64,000 nucleotides of DNA, taken from the NCBI RefSeq assembly GCF_000158955.1, contig NZ_GG657757.1:3553827-3617826 (forward strand), given 5' to 3'. The notes under the pieces are model-generated. The model made no database searches and was not told the DNA's origin. It was given only the letters and a program-made list of their open reading frames with translations. Position 1 is the stretch's first letter, and each line of letters opens with the position of its first letter. This DNA is from Streptomyces viridochromogenes DSM 40736. GTDB taxonomy: Bacteria > Actinomycetota > Actinomycetes > Streptomycetales > Streptomycetaceae. Made by a program: the position numbers and the translations under genes. This document shows positions 1 through 9,696 of the stretch, piece by piece.

Positions 1-1060
1 GGTCGGCCTTCGACCAGCCGCGGTCCAGCAGCTCCGCGAGGAGGTTCGGGTAGCCGGAGACGTCGTCGAGGCCGTCGGGGGTGAAGGCCGTGCCGTCGTA
101 GTCGCCGCCGATGCCGAGGTGGTCGATGCCCGCCGCCTCGCGCATGTGGTCCAGGTGGTCGGCGACCGTCGACACCGTGGCGACCGGGCGCGGGTGCCCC
201 TCCTCGAAGGCGCGGTGGACCTTCATGGCCTCCGCCGTCGTGTCGAGGTGGTGGAAGCCGTGGGCGCGCATGTTCTCGTCGGCCGCGGCCGTCCAGTCCA
301 CGGCCGCCTGGAGCACGAACTTCGGGACGAACGTCACCATCGCGATGCCGCCGTTGGCGGGCAGCCGCTCCAGGACGTCGTCCGGGACGTTGCGCGGGTG
401 GTCGCACACGGCCCGCGCCGAGGAGTGCGAGAAGACCACCGGGGCGGTGCTCGTGTCGAGCGCGTCCCGCATGGTCGTGGCGGCCACGTGGGAGAGGTCG
501 ACGAGCATGCCGAGCCGGTTCATCTCCCGTACGACCTCGCGGCCGAACGCGGTCAGGCCGCCGGCCCTCGGCTCGTCGGTCGCGGAGTCCGCCCAGTCCA
601 CGTTGTCGTTGTGGGTGAGCGTGAGATAGCGCACGCCGAGCCCGTACAAGCCGCGCAGCGCGCCCAGGGAGCCCGCGATGGAGTGGCCGCCCTCCGCGCC
701 CATGAGGGAGGCGATCCGGCCCTCCCGGCGCGCGGCCTCCATGTCGGCGGCCGTCAGCGCGGGCCGCAGGTCCTGCGGGTACCGGGCGAGCAACTGCCCG
801 ACGCAGTCGATCTGTTCGAGGGTGGCCGCGACCGGGTCGGGCGAGTCCGTGCGGACGTACACCGACCAGTACTGCGCACCGACACCGCCGGCGCGCAGCC
901 GCGGGATGTCGGTGTGCAGGTGGGCGCTCTGGTCGGTGGCGACGTCCCGGGCGTCGAGGTCGTAGCGGACCTGTTCGCGCAGCGCCCAGGGCAGGTCGTT
1001 GTGCCCGTCGGCGACGGGGAACTCGCGCAGGAGTTCCCGGGCTGCCTCCAGGGAGGTCAT
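1..1060 (-). CDS. Membrane dipeptidase (peptidase M19 family), 3' part cut by window edge
   Basis: The frame opens at an ATG at 1060 and stays open to the window edge (353 codons). It should hydrolyse dipeptides with a binuclear zinc centre. Visible family motifs are the N-terminal His-x-Asp ligand pair in DGHNDLPW (residues 18-25), the bridging glutamate in GAEGGHS (about residue 123), and the later [12 protein letters not shown] and IGGDYDG segments. No signal peptide is seen, so a cytoplasmic enzyme is likely. It starts 5 nt after the purE stop on the same strand, so it is probably the last gene of the purK-purE operon. The C-terminus lies outside the window. Confidence 0.9.
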   Translation of the reverse strand, partial: MTSLEAARELLREFPVADGHNDLPWALREQVRYDLDARDVATDQSAHLHTDIPRLRAGGVGAQYWSVYVRTDSPDPVAATLEQIDCVGQLLARYPQDLRPALTAADMEAARREGRIASLMGAEGGHSIAGSLGALRGLYGLGVRYLTLTHNDNVDWADSATDEPRAGGLTAFGREVVREMNRLGMLVDLSHVAATTMRDALDTSTAPVVFSHSSARAVCDHPRNVPDDVLERLPANGGIAMVTFVPKFVLQAAVDWTAAADENMRAHGFHHLDTTAEAMKVHRAFEEGHPRPVATVSTVADHLDHMREAAGIDHLGIGGDYDGTAFTPDGLDDVSGYPNLLAELLDRGWSKAD

Positions 1061-1065
1061 CGCCG

Positions 1066-1593
1066 TCACTTCCCGGCGCCGAAGCCGAAGCCGCCCGAGC
1101 CCTCGACCTTGGAGCGCAGGCGCTTGCCCTTCTCGGTGGCCTGGTCGTTGAGCTCCTGCTGGAAGTCGCGCATCCGGCCGCGCAGTTCCTCGTCGTGCGC
1201 GGCGAGGATGCGGGCCGCCAGCAGACCGGCGTTGCGGGCGCCGGCGACGGAGACCGTGGCGACCGGGACACCGGCCGGCATCTGCACGATCGACAGGAGG
1301 CTGTCCATGCCGTCGAGGTACTTCAGCGGCACGGGCACGCCGATGACCGGCAGCGGGGTCACGGAGGCGAGCATGCCGGGCAGGTGCGCGGCGCCGCCGG
1401 CCCCGGCGATGATCACCTTGAGCCCGCGGGCGTCGGCCTGCTCGCCGTAGGCGACCATCTCGCGCGGCATGCGGTGCGCGGAGACGACGTCGACCTCGTA
1501 GGCGATCTCGAACTCGTCGAGGGCCTTCGCGGCGGCCTCCATGACGGGCCAGTCGGAGTCCGACCCCATGACGATGCCAACAACAGGGCTCAT
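1066..1593 (-). CDS. purE: N5-carboxyaminoimidazole ribonucleotide mutase PurE
   Basis: PurE moves the carboxyl group of N5-CAIR to give CAIR in de novo purine synthesis, using the product of PurK. The 175-residue protein has the family hallmarks GSDSDWP near the N-terminus, SAHRMP around residue 39, and [11 protein letters not shown]. Its ATG overlaps the purK stop codon in an ATGA junction, indicating translational coupling. The C-terminus has a Gly/Phe-rich tail beyond the usual class I PurE core. Identification is firm. Confidence 0.97.
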   Translation of the reverse strand: MSPVVGIVMGSDSDWPVMEAAAKALDEFEIAYEVDVVSAHRMPREMVAYGEQADARGLKVIIAGAGGAAHLPGMLASVTPLPVIGVPVPLKYLDGMDSLLSIVQMPAGVPVATVSVAGARNAGLLAARILAAHDEELRGRMRDFQQELNDQATEKGKRLRSKVEGSGGFGFGAGK

Positions 1594-2729
1594 TCGGTGA
1601 TGGTGCCTCTCAGGTAGCCGGCTGCGTGGCTGGCGCGCTCCAGCACGTCGTCCAGGTCGTCGCCGTAGGTGTTGACATGACCGACCTTGCGGCCGGGCTT
1701 CACGTCCTTGCCGTACATGTGGATCTTGAGCTGGGGGTCGCGGGCCATGCAGTGCAGGTACGCGGAGTACATGTCCGGGTAGTCGCCGCCGAGGACGTTG
1801 ACCATGACCGTCCACGGGGCGCGCGGGCGCGGGTCGCCGAGCGGGAGGTCCAGGACGGCTCGCACGTGGTTGGCGAACTGGCTGGTGACGGCGCCGTCCA
1901 TCGACCAGTGGCCGGAGTTGTGCGGGCGCATCGCGAGCTCGTTGACGAGGATGCGGCCGTCGCGGGTCTGGAACAGCTCGACCGCGAGGTGCCCGACGAC
2001 ACCGAGCTCCTTGGCGATGTTCAGCGCCATCTCGGAGGCCCGGACCGCGAGGTCCTCGTCGAGGCCGGGGGCCGGGGCGATCACCGTGTCGCAGACGCCT
2101 CCCACCTGGCGGGACTCCACGACCGGGTAGGCGACGGCCTGGCCGTGGGGGGACCGTACGACGTTGGCAGCGAGCTCGCGGAGGAAGTCGACCTTCTCCT
2201 CGGCGAGCACGGGGACACCGGCCTTGAAGGGGTCGGCGGCCTCCTCGACGGAGTCCACGACCCACACACCCTTGCCGTCGTAACCGCCGCGGACGGTCTT
2301 GAGGACGACGGGGAAGCCGTCCCCCTCCGCGGCGAAGGCCGCCACGTCCTGCGGATCGGAGACGATCCGGTGCCGGGGGCAGGGCACGCCGATCGCGTCG
2401 AGCTTGGCGCGCATCACACCCTTGTCCTGGGCGTGCACGAGCGCGTCGGGACCGGGGCGCACGGGGATGCCGTCCGCCTCCAGGGCCCGGAGGTGCTCGG
2501 TGGGTACGTGTTCGTGATCGAAGGTGATCACATCGCACCCTCGCGCGAACTCGCGCAGCGTGTCGAGGTCGCGATAGTCGCCGACGACGACATCGCTCAC
2601 GACCTGCGCAGCGGAGTCCTGCGGGGTGTCACTGAGAAGCTTGAACCTGATGCCCAGCGGGATACCAGCCTCGTGTGTCATACGAGCGAGCTGGCCACCG
2701 CCGACCATGCCGACTACCGGGAACGTCAC
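1590..2729 (-). CDS. purK: N5-carboxyaminoimidazole ribonucleotide synthase PurK (ATP-grasp)
   Basis: PurK makes N5-CAIR from AIR, bicarbonate and ATP, feeding PurE. About 379 residues. The N-terminal nucleotide-binding motif is [12 protein letters not shown], and the ATP-grasp core includes [15 protein letters not shown] and the C-terminal [12 protein letters not shown]. The GTG at 2729 (VTFPVVG) was chosen from the conserved N-terminus. The purine-rich GGGGGA directly before it is unusually close, so a start a few codons upstream cannot be excluded. The operon continues into purE with a 4-nt overlap. It is divergent from the GtrA gene across 168 bp. Confidence 0.96.
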   Translation of the reverse strand: MTFPVVGMVGGGQLARMTHEAGIPLGIRFKLLSDTPQDSAAQVVSDVVVGDYRDLDTLREFARGCDVITFDHEHVPTEHLRALEADGIPVRPGPDALVHAQDKGVMRAKLDAIGVPCPRHRIVSDPQDVAAFAAEGDGFPVVLKTVRGGYDGKGVWVVDSVEEAADPFKAGVPVLAEEKVDFLRELAANVVRSPHGQAVAYPVVESRQVGGVCDTVIAPAPGLDEDLAVRASEMALNIAKELGVVGHLAVELFQTRDGRILVNELAMRPHNSGHWSMDGAVTSQFANHVRAVLDLPLGDPRPRAPWTVMVNVLGGDYPDMYSAYLHCMARDPQLKIHMYGKDVKPGRKVGHVNTYGDDLDDVLERASHAAGYLRGTITE

Positions 2730-2897
2730 TCCCCCAGGGTATCGGCCGCGCCAAGGTGGCCGGTTTCCCGCCCCTCCCCGGCTCCGCCCGGACGGTCTGC
2801 GGCCCTCCACCACCATCCACAGGAAGATCGCGCAGGGGGGTGGTTAGCATGACTGGGTTGACGCAGAAACGATTGAGGGACGGGGGCCTGCACGACC

Positions 2898-3404
2898 ATG
2901 GGACATGGTGCCTCGCGGTTCCGACGGCTCGCTCACGAAGTCGCCAAGTTCGGCGCGGTGGGCGGTGCCGGGGTGCTGGTCAACCTCCTCGTGTTCAACC
3001 TGGTGCGGCACGTCACCGACCTCCAGGTGGTGCGCGCGAGCGTCATCGCGACCGTCGTGGCGATCGTCTTCAACTACGTCGGCTTCCGCTACTTCGCGTA
3101 CCGCGACCGCGACAAGTCCGGGCGCACCCGGGAGCTGGTCCTGTTCCTGCTGTTCAGCGCGGTGGGCCTGGTCATCGAGAACGGCGTGCTGTACGTGGCG
3201 ACCTACGGCTTCGACTGGAACAGCCCGCTCCAGAACAACGTCTTCAAGTTCGTCGGCATCGGCGTCGCCACGCTGTTCCGCTTCTGGTCCTACCGCACCT
3301 GGGTGTTCCGCGCCCTTCCCCCGGCAGAGGCGGCGGCGGACGCGGAAGCGGCCCCGGAGCGGGAACGGGACGAGCCGTCCCGGGCCGGGCAGCGGGTGCC
3401 GTAG
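2898..3404 (+). CDS. GtrA-like membrane protein
   Basis: A 168-residue integral membrane protein with four predicted transmembrane helices and family features FGAVGGAGVLVNLLVF, FNYVGFRYFAYR and FRFWSYRTWVF. GtrA proteins are thought to flip or shuttle polyprenyl-phosphate-linked sugars for cell-surface glycosylation; the substrate here is unknown. The last 35 residues are Ala/Glu-rich and probably cytoplasmic. Divergent from purK; convergent with the histidine kinase. Confidence 0.88.
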   Translation: MGHGASRFRRLAHEVAKFGAVGGAGVLVNLLVFNLVRHVTDLQVVRASVIATVVAIVFNYVGFRYFAYRDRDKSGRTRELVLFLLFSAVGLVIENGVLYVATYGFDWNSPLQNNVFKFVGIGVATLFRFWSYRTWVFRALPPAEAAADAEAAPERERDEPSRAGQRVP

Positions 3405-3436
3405 GCCCGTCGGCTGTGGACCCGTTGTGAGCCGCG

Positions 3437-4711
3437 TCAGCGGATCATCGGCTCGTCCTCGCCGAGGGACTTCTGCAGGGGCGTGCGGGACAGGAACAGG
3501 CCGAACACCGGGGGCTTGGTCTGGAGCATCTCCAGCCTGCCCCCGTCGGCTTCCGCGAGGTCACGGGCGACGGCGAGACCGATGCCCGTGGAGTTGCGGC
3601 CGCTGATCGCCCGCTCGAAGATGCGTGCGCCGAGATCGGCGGGGACCCCGGGGCCCTCGTCCGTGACCTCGATGACGGCCTGGTTGCCGGTGACCCGGGT
3701 GCGCAGGGCGACCGTGCCGCCGCCGTGCATCAGGGAGTTCTCGATCAGCGCGGCCAGGACCTGCGCCACCGCCCCTGGCGTGCCGACCGCCTGGAGGTGC
3801 CGCTTGCCGGAGCTGACGATCGCCCGGCCCGCGCTGCGGTAGGCGGGGCGCCACTCGGCGAGCTGCTGCTGGATGACCTCGTCGAGGTCGAAGGTGACGG
3901 CGGAGCCGGTGCGGGGGTCGCGGGAGTTGGTCAGCAGCCGCTCGACGACGTCGGTGAGCCGCTCGACCTGCGTCAGCGCGATCGTCGCCTCCTCCTTCAC
4001 CGTGTCCGGGTCGTCGGTGAGGGTGATCTCCTCCAGGCGCATCGACAGCGCCGTCAGCGGCGTCCGCAGCTGGTGCGAGGCGTCCGCGGCCAGCCGGCGC
4101 TCGGCGGTCAGCATGCGCGCGATGCGCTCGGCGGACCCGTCCAGCACGTCCGCCACCCGGTCCAGCTCGGGCACGCCGTACCGCTTGTGCCGGGGGCGCG
4201 GATCGCCCGAGCCGAGCCGCTCGGCCGTCTCCGCGAGGTCGGTCAGCGGCGACGCCAGCCGGTTCGCCTGGCGGACCGCCAGCAGCACCGCGGCCACCAC
4301 CGCCAGCAGCGCCACCAGCGCGATGATCAGCAGGGTGCGGCCGACCTCCCGGGTCACCGAGGAGCGCGGCTCCTGGACCGTGACGGTCTCGCCCTCCTCG
4401 CCGGGCGCGCTCGCGCTGATGACGTCACCGTCCGGTTTGGTGCCGACCGCGATGGGCGACTCGCCGGGGATGCGGATCACCGCGTAGTAGCGGTCCTGCG
4501 TGACCTGCTCGCGCAGGACCTCCGCGTCGACCTGCTGCGCCCCGAAGAGCCGGCTGTCGACGATGCTGGCCAGCCGGACCGCCTCGGACTCCACCCGCTC
4601 CTGGGCGCTGTTGCTGATCGTCCGGCTCTCGACGATGACCAGGGAGACGCCGAAGACGGCGATCACGACGAGCACCACGGCGAGCGTGGACTGGATCAGT
4701 CGGCGGCGCAT
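3437..4711 (-). CDS. Sensor histidine kinase of a two-component system
   Basis: A 424-residue membrane kinase. Transmembrane helices lie at about residues 7-28 and 125-147 and enclose a roughly 95-residue extracytoplasmic sensor region. HAMP follows, then the phospho-acceptor H213 in ASHQLRTPLT, N-box LIENSLMHG (about 322-330), G1 box DEGPGVP (351-357) and G2 box GIGLA (376-380). All catalytic elements are present. It sits downstream of, and should phosphorylate, the OmpR-type regulator encoded just before it. The signal sensed is unknown. Confidence 0.95.
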   Translation of the reverse strand: MRRRLIQSTLAVVLVVIAVFGVSLVIVESRTISNSAQERVESEAVRLASIVDSRLFGAQQVDAEVLREQVTQDRYYAVIRIPGESPIAVGTKPDGDVISASAPGEEGETVTVQEPRSSVTREVGRTLLIIALVALLAVVAAVLLAVRQANRLASPLTDLAETAERLGSGDPRPRHKRYGVPELDRVADVLDGSAERIARMLTAERRLAADASHQLRTPLTALSMRLEEITLTDDPDTVKEEATIALTQVERLTDVVERLLTNSRDPRTGSAVTFDLDEVIQQQLAEWRPAYRSAGRAIVSSGKRHLQAVGTPGAVAQVLAALIENSLMHGGGTVALRTRVTGNQAVIEVTDEGPGVPADLGARIFERAISGRNSTGIGLAVARDLAEADGGRLEMLQTKPPVFGLFLSRTPLQKSLGEDEPMIR

Positions 4712-4723
4712 GTCCTCTTACCC

Positions 4724-4829
4724 GTTTGTCCGTGTCAGCCGGTATCCGTGTCGGCCGGTTATCCGTGTCGGCCGTCTTGTCCGTGCCGGCCGTTGGCCCG
4801 CGTCAGCCGCTCGTCCGCGCCTGGCCCGC
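4724..4829. repeat. Degenerate 16-18-bp tandem repeats between regulator and kinase genes
   Basis: About six imperfect copies of a unit close to TATCCGTGTCGGCCGGT fill the 121-bp gap between the response regulator stop and the kinase start. The two central copies are nearly identical, and the outer ones diverge (for example cccgcgtcagccg). No open frame explains them. Confidence 0.7.
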
Positions 4830-4832
4830 GGC

Positions 4833-5510
4833 TCAGCTCTTCTCGAAGCGGAAGCCCACACCACGCACGGTGGCGATGTAGCGTGGGTTGGCCGCGTCGT
4901 CGCCGAGCTTCTTGCGGAGCCAGGAGATGTGCATGTCGAGGGTCTTGGTCGACGACCACCAGGTGGTGTCCCAGACCTCGCGCATCAGCTGGTCGCGGGT
5001 GACGACCCGGCCCGCGTCGCGCACCAGCACCCGCAGCAGGTCGAACTCCTTGGCGGTGAGCTGGAGCTCCTCGTCGCCCATCCAGGCGCGGTGCGACTCG
5101 ACGTCGATGCGCACGCCGTGCGTGGCGGGCGGCTGCTGGGGCTCGGCGGCGCCGCGCCGCAGCAGGGCGCGGACCCGGGCGAGCAGCTCGGCGAGCCGGA
5201 AGGGCTTGGTGACGTAGTCGTCGGCACCGGCGTCGAGCCCGACCACGGTGTCCACCTCGTCGGCGCGCGCGGTCAGGATGAGGATCGGGATGGCGTGGCC
5301 TTCGCCACGCAGCCTGCGGGCCACCTCGAGGCCGTCCATGCCGGGCAGCCCCAGGTCGAGCACGACGAGGTCGACGCCGCCCTGCATTCCGGCGTCGAGA
5401 GCGGTGGGGCCGTCCTCACGCACCTCGACCTCGTAGCCCTCCCGGCGCAGAGCACGGGCCAGCGGCTCCGAGATGGACGCGTCGTCCTCGGCGAGCAGTA
5501 CACGGGTCAT
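4833..5510 (-). CDS. OmpR/PhoB-family response regulator
   Basis: A 225-residue two-domain regulator. The receiver domain has the acidic pair in AEDD (8-10), the phospho-acceptor D52 in LDLGLPGMDG and the conserved lysine in VTKPFR. The C-terminal winged-helix domain carries ELQLTAKEFDLLRVL and the recognition region ending TVRGVGFRFEKS. The ATG at 5510 (MTRVLLAEDD) was chosen over an in-frame ATG seven codons upstream because the receiver domain starts there. It precedes its cognate kinase in a two-gene operon. Confidence 0.95.
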   Translation of the reverse strand: MTRVLLAEDDASISEPLARALRREGYEVEVREDGPTALDAGMQGGVDLVVLDLGLPGMDGLEVARRLRGEGHAIPILILTARADEVDTVVGLDAGADDYVTKPFRLAELLARVRALLRRGAAEPQQPPATHGVRIDVESHRAWMGDEELQLTAKEFDLLRVLVRDAGRVVTRDQLMREVWDTTWWSSTKTLDMHISWLRKKLGDDAANPRYIATVRGVGFRFEKS

Positions 5511-6024
5511 GGAGTGATGGTAGACCTGCACGGCCCTGAGCTGGGGTGTGACCAGAAGCCTTGATTCTTACCCGTGGCATACCCGCTCCTTACGACGCGC
5601 GGGAACGTGAACACACCTCTGCCTGTGGGGTGCGATTCCGGTAAGGACCTTGGAAACGAGGCGTATGGTTCCCCCGGCACCTGTGATCCCTGTCTCAAGT
5701 CCTTCCATTTGTGGCGGTGTCGTGCCGTATGGTGAATCGACGCCTGTAGCACCACGGCGGCCTTCGGTGGCTGATTGCCCCTGAAGGTCTCTTTTGTGTG
5801 CGGGCTGGTTCCCGCCAGCCCCGACTCGAAACGACCTGTGGCCGTGCCTCCTCGTCGCGGCGACGCGCGTAGAGGCGTGGATCCCGGTGGCGACCGCCCA
5901 CTGCTCCGTGACCCGGAGCGCCCCCCAGGCGTCGGGCGGACGGCCGTACGCACCGGTGCCGGCAGATCCCCACCGGGCGCACCACCGCTGTCGCGGGGCG
6001 CGTCCCGACCAGCAAGGAACGACC
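5511..6024. other. Intergenic leader between response regulator and peptide transporter
   Basis: This 514-bp divergent region has no convincing gene. A GGCTGG/CCAGCC hairpin with loop TTCCCG lies near 5802-5820. The transporter ribosome-binding site AAGGAA is at 6014-6019. The long gap suggests that promoters for both divergent units lie here, but none could be placed with confidence. Confidence 0.4.
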
Positions 6025-7530
6025 ATGGCGTCCAGCCTGACGAAGGACTCGGCCCGCCCGGGCACCCCCGGTTCCGAGAAGACCTTCTTCGGCCACCCCC
6101 GCGGACTGGCCACTCTGTTCATGACCGAGATGTGGGAGCGATTCTCCTACTACGGCATGAGGGCCCTGCTCCCGCTGTACCTGGTGGCCCCGGGTGGCCT
6201 GCACCTGAGCGCGGGCGCGGCGACGGCGATCTACGCCGTGTACCTGTCGCTCGTGTACCTGCTCACCCTGCCCGGCGGCTGGTTCGCCGACCGTGTGCTC
6301 GGTCCGCGCAAGACGGTCGCCGTCGCGGGCCTCGTCATCATGGTCGGCCACCTGTGCCTCGCGCTGCCCGCGGCCGCGAGCTTCTATGTCGGCCTGGCCC
6401 TCGTCGCCATCGGTTCCGGCCTGCTGAAGGCCAACATCTCCACGATGGTCGGCCACCTGTACGACGGCCCGGAGGACCCGCGCCGGGACGGTGGCTTCAC
6501 GCTCTTCTACATCGGCATCAACCTCGGCGCCTTCATCGCCCCGCTGGTCATCGGCACCGTCGGGGAGAACGTCAACTGGCACTTCGGCTTCGCGCTGGCC
6601 GCGCTCGGCATGGCGCTGGGCCTCGTGCAGTTCCTGCTCGGCAGCCGTCACCTGAGCGCGCGCAGCAGCGAGGTCCCGACGCCGCTGTCGCCCGCCGAGA
6701 AGGCGTCGACGCTGCGCAAGGGCCTGATCTGGCTGGCCGTCGCCGTGGTGTTCTACGGCGTCGTCGGCGGCACCGGCCACTTCACGCTGAACTGGGCGCT
6801 GATCCCGCTCACGCTGCTGGGCCTGATCGTGCCGATCCTGGTCATCACCCGCATCCTGCGGGACAAGGACCTGGACTCGGGCGAGCGGTCGAAGGTGTCG
6901 GCGTACATCTGGTTCTTCATCGCCGCCGCCGTCTTCTGGATGATCTACGACCAGGGTGGCTCGACCCTGTCGCTGTTCGCCGAGAAGAGCGCCGACAACA
7001 GCGTCTTCGGCTGGGAGTTCCCGGTCTCCTGGTACCAGTCGGTCAACCCGGTCATGATCATGGCGCTGGCGCCGGTCTTCGCCTGGCTGTGGCTGTGGCT
7101 GAACCGGCGCGGCCAGGAGCCGAGCACCATCGTGAAGTTCGCCTCCGGTCTGGTGCTGGTGGGTGTGTCCTTCTTCCTCTTCCTCGCCCCGCTGTCGATC
7201 GCGGAGGGCGGCCACAAGGCCGCGGCGCTGTGGCTGGTCGCGATCTACTTCGCGCAGACCGTCGGTGAGCTGACGCTGTCGCCGGTGGGTCTGTCCGTGA
7301 CGACGAAGATGGCGCCGGCGAAGTACGCCTCGCAGATGATGGGCGTCTGGTTCCTCGCGGTCACCGCGGGCGACTCCGTCACCGCACTGCTGTCCAACCC
7401 GGCCATCGGCGGGATCAACCTCGACCGCATGGGCTTCGTGGCGCTGGAGGCCGCGCTCGCCGTGGTCGCCGGTTTCGCGGTGTTCATGTACCGCAAGAAG
7501 GTCAAGGCCATGATGGGCGACGTGCGCTGA
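6025..7530 (+). CDS. Proton-dependent oligopeptide transporter (POT/PTR2 family)
   Basis: A 501-residue polytopic membrane protein that should import di- and tripeptides with protons. The signature MTEMWERFSYYGMRALL (ExxERFxYYG motif in helix 1) is intact, followed by the conserved TLPGGWFADR loop and the FYIGINLGAFIAP segment of helix 5. The ATG at 6025 is set by AAGGAA 6-7 nt upstream. It is monocistronic, ending in a strong hairpin shared with the convergent gene. Confidence 0.93.
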   Translation: MASSLTKDSARPGTPGSEKTFFGHPRGLATLFMTEMWERFSYYGMRALLPLYLVAPGGLHLSAGAATAIYAVYLSLVYLLTLPGGWFADRVLGPRKTVAVAGLVIMVGHLCLALPAAASFYVGLALVAIGSGLLKANISTMVGHLYDGPEDPRRDGGFTLFYIGINLGAFIAPLVIGTVGENVNWHFGFALAALGMALGLVQFLLGSRHLSARSSEVPTPLSPAEKASTLRKGLIWLAVAVVFYGVVGGTGHFTLNWALIPLTLLGLIVPILVITRILRDKDLDSGERSKVSAYIWFFIAAAVFWMIYDQGGSTLSLFAEKSADNSVFGWEFPVSWYQSVNPVMIMALAPVFAWLWLWLNRRGQEPSTIVKFASGLVLVGVSFFLFLAPLSIAEGGHKAAALWLVAIYFAQTVGELTLSPVGLSVTTKMAPAKYASQMMGVWFLAVTAGDSVTALLSNPAIGGINLDRMGFVALEAALAVVAGFAVFMYRKKVKAMMGDVR

Positions 7531-7548
7531 CCGCCCTCGTCCGACCCT

Positions 7549-7590
7549 GAGAAAGGGCCGTCGCACCCCGGGGTGCGGCGGCCCTTTCTC
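7549..7590. terminator. Bidirectional terminator hairpin
   Basis: A 21-bp inverted repeat (arms gagaaagggccg... and ...cggccctttctc) with one mismatch and no loop-spacer lies between the transporter stop and the end of the convergent secreted-protein gene. Confidence 0.85.
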
Positions 7591-8581
7591 ATGTCTTCTT
7601 CTGCTCGGCGTCCGGGGTGAACCAGGGCGGGGCCGAGCGCCTGGCGGTGGCGGGCAGGCGCAGCCGGACGCGGCGGGCCGGGCGGGCCGCGTGACCGGGA
7701 CGGCGCGGGCGTACGTGGTCCACGACGGCCAGGCCCGCGCGGAACAGCGCCGCCGGTACGACCAGCAGGACGAGGCCCCAGAACAGGGTCACGCCCCACG
7801 GGCGGCCCACGCCCCAGGGCTGCTCGGCGAGGACCTTGCCGCCGTACTTCAGGGACACGGTGTAGTCGCCGTGCGCCCCGGCGGCGAGCTCCACGGGCAG
7901 TTCGATCCGGGCCTTCCCGCCGGGCCGGATCGTGCCGTGCCACCGCTGGTCCTGCCACTGCGGCGCGAACACGCCGTGGGAGGTGCCGACCTGGAAGACG
8001 GGGTCCCTCACGGGGGACGTCCCGACGTTGCCGAGGGTGACTTCGAGGGTCCGGGCGGGCGGGGAGCCGAACCAGGTCAGCAGCCCGCCGGAGCCGCGCA
8101 GCCGGGTGTCCGCGAGCAGGGACAGCCGGCCGCCGGCCCGGTCCGCGGGCAGCGGCTCGACCGCATGCCCGGCGACCTGGAGGGCGGTGTCGGCCTCGGC
8201 CTCGGCCCCGGCCCCCGTCACCGTCTCCACGTGCACCACGCAGGGGCACGGCACGGGCGGTTCCACGACGGGCAGCCGGCGCCGGAAGCGGCCGTCGGCG
8301 TCCGTGGTGACGGCCCGGCCGTCGGCGTTGGCGCAGGAGTTGGTGCCGCCGGTCACACCCCGGGACGGTTCGGCCTGCCCGCAGACCAGCAGCGTCAGCA
8401 GCGCACGCGGCCGCCAGCCGCTCCCGCTGACGGTGACCGAGCCTCCCGCCCCCGCCTGCGACGTGGACACCTCCACACCGGGCCGGTCCGAGGCCTGGGC
8501 GGGCCCGGCACCGGCCAGGCTCAGCAGGAGCACGAGCAGGACGGACAGCGAGAGGTGGGGAACACGAGCGACGTACGGCAT
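7589..8581 (-). CDS. Secreted, membrane-anchored protein with a neocarzinostatin-like domain
   Basis: 330 residues. There is an N-terminal signal peptide (cleavage after AQA, about residue 30) and a C-terminal hydrophobic helix (TLFWGLVLLVVPAALF, about 263-280) followed by a basic, proline-rich cytoplasmic tail. The region after the signal (VTVSGSGWRP...CGQAEPS...SCANADGRAVTTDADGRF) resembles the immunoglobulin-like fold of neocarzinostatin apoproteins, including the spaced cysteines. That likeness is an inference by eye. A ligand or partner is not evident. It is encoded next to the LPQTG protein and may be co-transcribed with it (61-bp gap). Confidence 0.65.
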   Translation of the reverse strand: MPYVARVPHLSLSVLLVLLLSLAGAGPAQASDRPGVEVSTSQAGAGGSVTVSGSGWRPRALLTLLVCGQAEPSRGVTGGTNSCANADGRAVTTDADGRFRRRLPVVEPPVPCPCVVHVETVTGAGAEAEADTALQVAGHAVEPLPADRAGGRLSLLADTRLRGSGGLLTWFGSPPARTLEVTLGNVGTSPVRDPVFQVGTSHGVFAPQWQDQRWHGTIRPGGKARIELPVELAAGAHGDYTVSLKYGGKVLAEQPWGVGRPWGVTLFWGLVLLVVPAALFRAGLAVVDHVRPRRPGHAARPARRVRLRLPATARRSAPPWFTPDAEQKKT

Positions 8582-8642
8582 CGGCGGCTCCAGCGGGGGT
8601 GCGGGCGGGCGCGGCTCGTGCCCTGGCGGTCGTACGGTCCGC

Positions 8643-9344
8643 TCAGTGGCCTGCCCGTGCGCTCCGGTGACGTCGTGTCAGCCACAGGGTGCCTGCCGCG
8701 CCGGCCAGCAGAACCGTGCCGCCGAGGATGCCCAGGGCCACGGCCGAGTCGTCGGGGCCGGTCTGCGGGAGTTCGGCACCGCCGCCGGAGCCGGAGCCGC
8801 CGCCCTGGGTGGAGCCGGTGGTGCCGCCGCCGCGCGCGGCCGTGACGTCGAGTTTCAGGGACGGGCCCGGGTCGTTCGTCGGGGTGCACGTGGTCGTCGT
8901 GCCGAGCGCCTTGATGGTGAGCACGCCGGCCGTGAAGGTGACCTCGCCGCTCTTCTTCGGCGTGTACGTCCCGCTCAGGTCGTTGATCTTGATCGGTGTG
9001 TTGGCCGGGATGGCCGCGTCGTTGGCGGGGCCGGTCACCGTCAGGGTGCCGCTGTCGGCGCCGCCCAGGGCGATGGTGGCGCTCGGCGTCATCGCGCCCT
9101 TGCCCAGTTCGACCGGGCTGGAGGAGACGCCCTTCTGCCAGGACATGGTGATCCGGTAGCCGCTGCCGCTCCTGGCGCCCTTGATGTCGATGGGCGAGAC
9201 GGCGCTCTTGTCTCCGATCGGCGTCTTGCACTGGTAGTTGACGTCGACGACCTCGGCCCGGGCCACGGGGGCGGCCAACCACACCACCGAGCCGGCCAGG
9301 GCCGCGGCGGACGCGAGCGCGGCGGTTCGATTCCGGTACGACAC
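8643..9344 (-). CDS. Exported cell-wall protein with C-terminal LPQTG sortase signal
   Basis: 233 residues: signal peptide of about 30 residues (ending VARA), a beta-rich extracellular region of about 135 residues with two cysteines (YQCKTP, TTTCTP), a Gly/Ser-rich spacer, then ELPQTG followed by a hydrophobic stretch and the basic tail RRHRSARAGH. That tripartite end is a canonical sortase sorting signal, so the protein should be covalently linked to peptidoglycan. Function is unknown. Confidence 0.85.
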   Translation of the reverse strand: MSYRNRTAALASAAALAGSVVWLAAPVARAEVVDVNYQCKTPIGDKSAVSPIDIKGARSGSGYRITMSWQKGVSSSPVELGKGAMTPSATIALGGADSGTLTVTGPANDAAIPANTPIKINDLSGTYTPKKSGEVTFTAGVLTIKALGTTTTCTPTNDPGPSLKLDVTAARGGGTTGSTQGGGSGSGGGAELPQTGPDDSAVALGILGGTVLLAGAAGTLWLTRRHRSARAGH

Positions 9345-9696
9345 GGTGCCGCTCCCCTTCCTGTTCCTGACGGAGCATCAGATCGGGCCGTCAAGGTACG
9401 CCCGGGGCCGTGAGGAAGGAAGACACAGGACACGCCGGATGTGCGGGGATCCGGCGTGACGCGGGTGACGTGGGAAGGGGCGCCCGGCGGGGGTCCGTGA
9501 GGTCGTCACCCGGACGGCGGGTACGAAGGGCACGGAACGACGCCGGGGAGGCATGGGCGGGGCGCGGTCGCGGGGCCCCGGCGACATCGGCCGGTCCGAC
9601 CGTCGCAAACCCCGGCGGCATCAGCGGGAGCCGCCACCGCAATGACGTCGCCAAGTCCGGGTCATCGCCCGGAGGGGCGCGCGGCGCGGGCTCCGG
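9345..9696. other. Intergenic region with a 10-bp-stem hairpin
   Basis: A 352-bp gap upstream of the LPQTG gene. A perfect 10-bp inverted repeat, CACGCCGGAT / ATCCGGCGTG with an 8-nt loop, sits at 9431-9458. It could end the anti-sigma factor transcript or form part of the LPQTG leader. No gene is seen. Confidence 0.5.

Noticed and set aside
7589..8581. Part of an enediyne antibiotic cluster because of the neocarzinostatin-like domain
   Set aside because: No polyketide synthase or enediyne genes nearby; such Ig-like domains occur in unrelated exported proteins.
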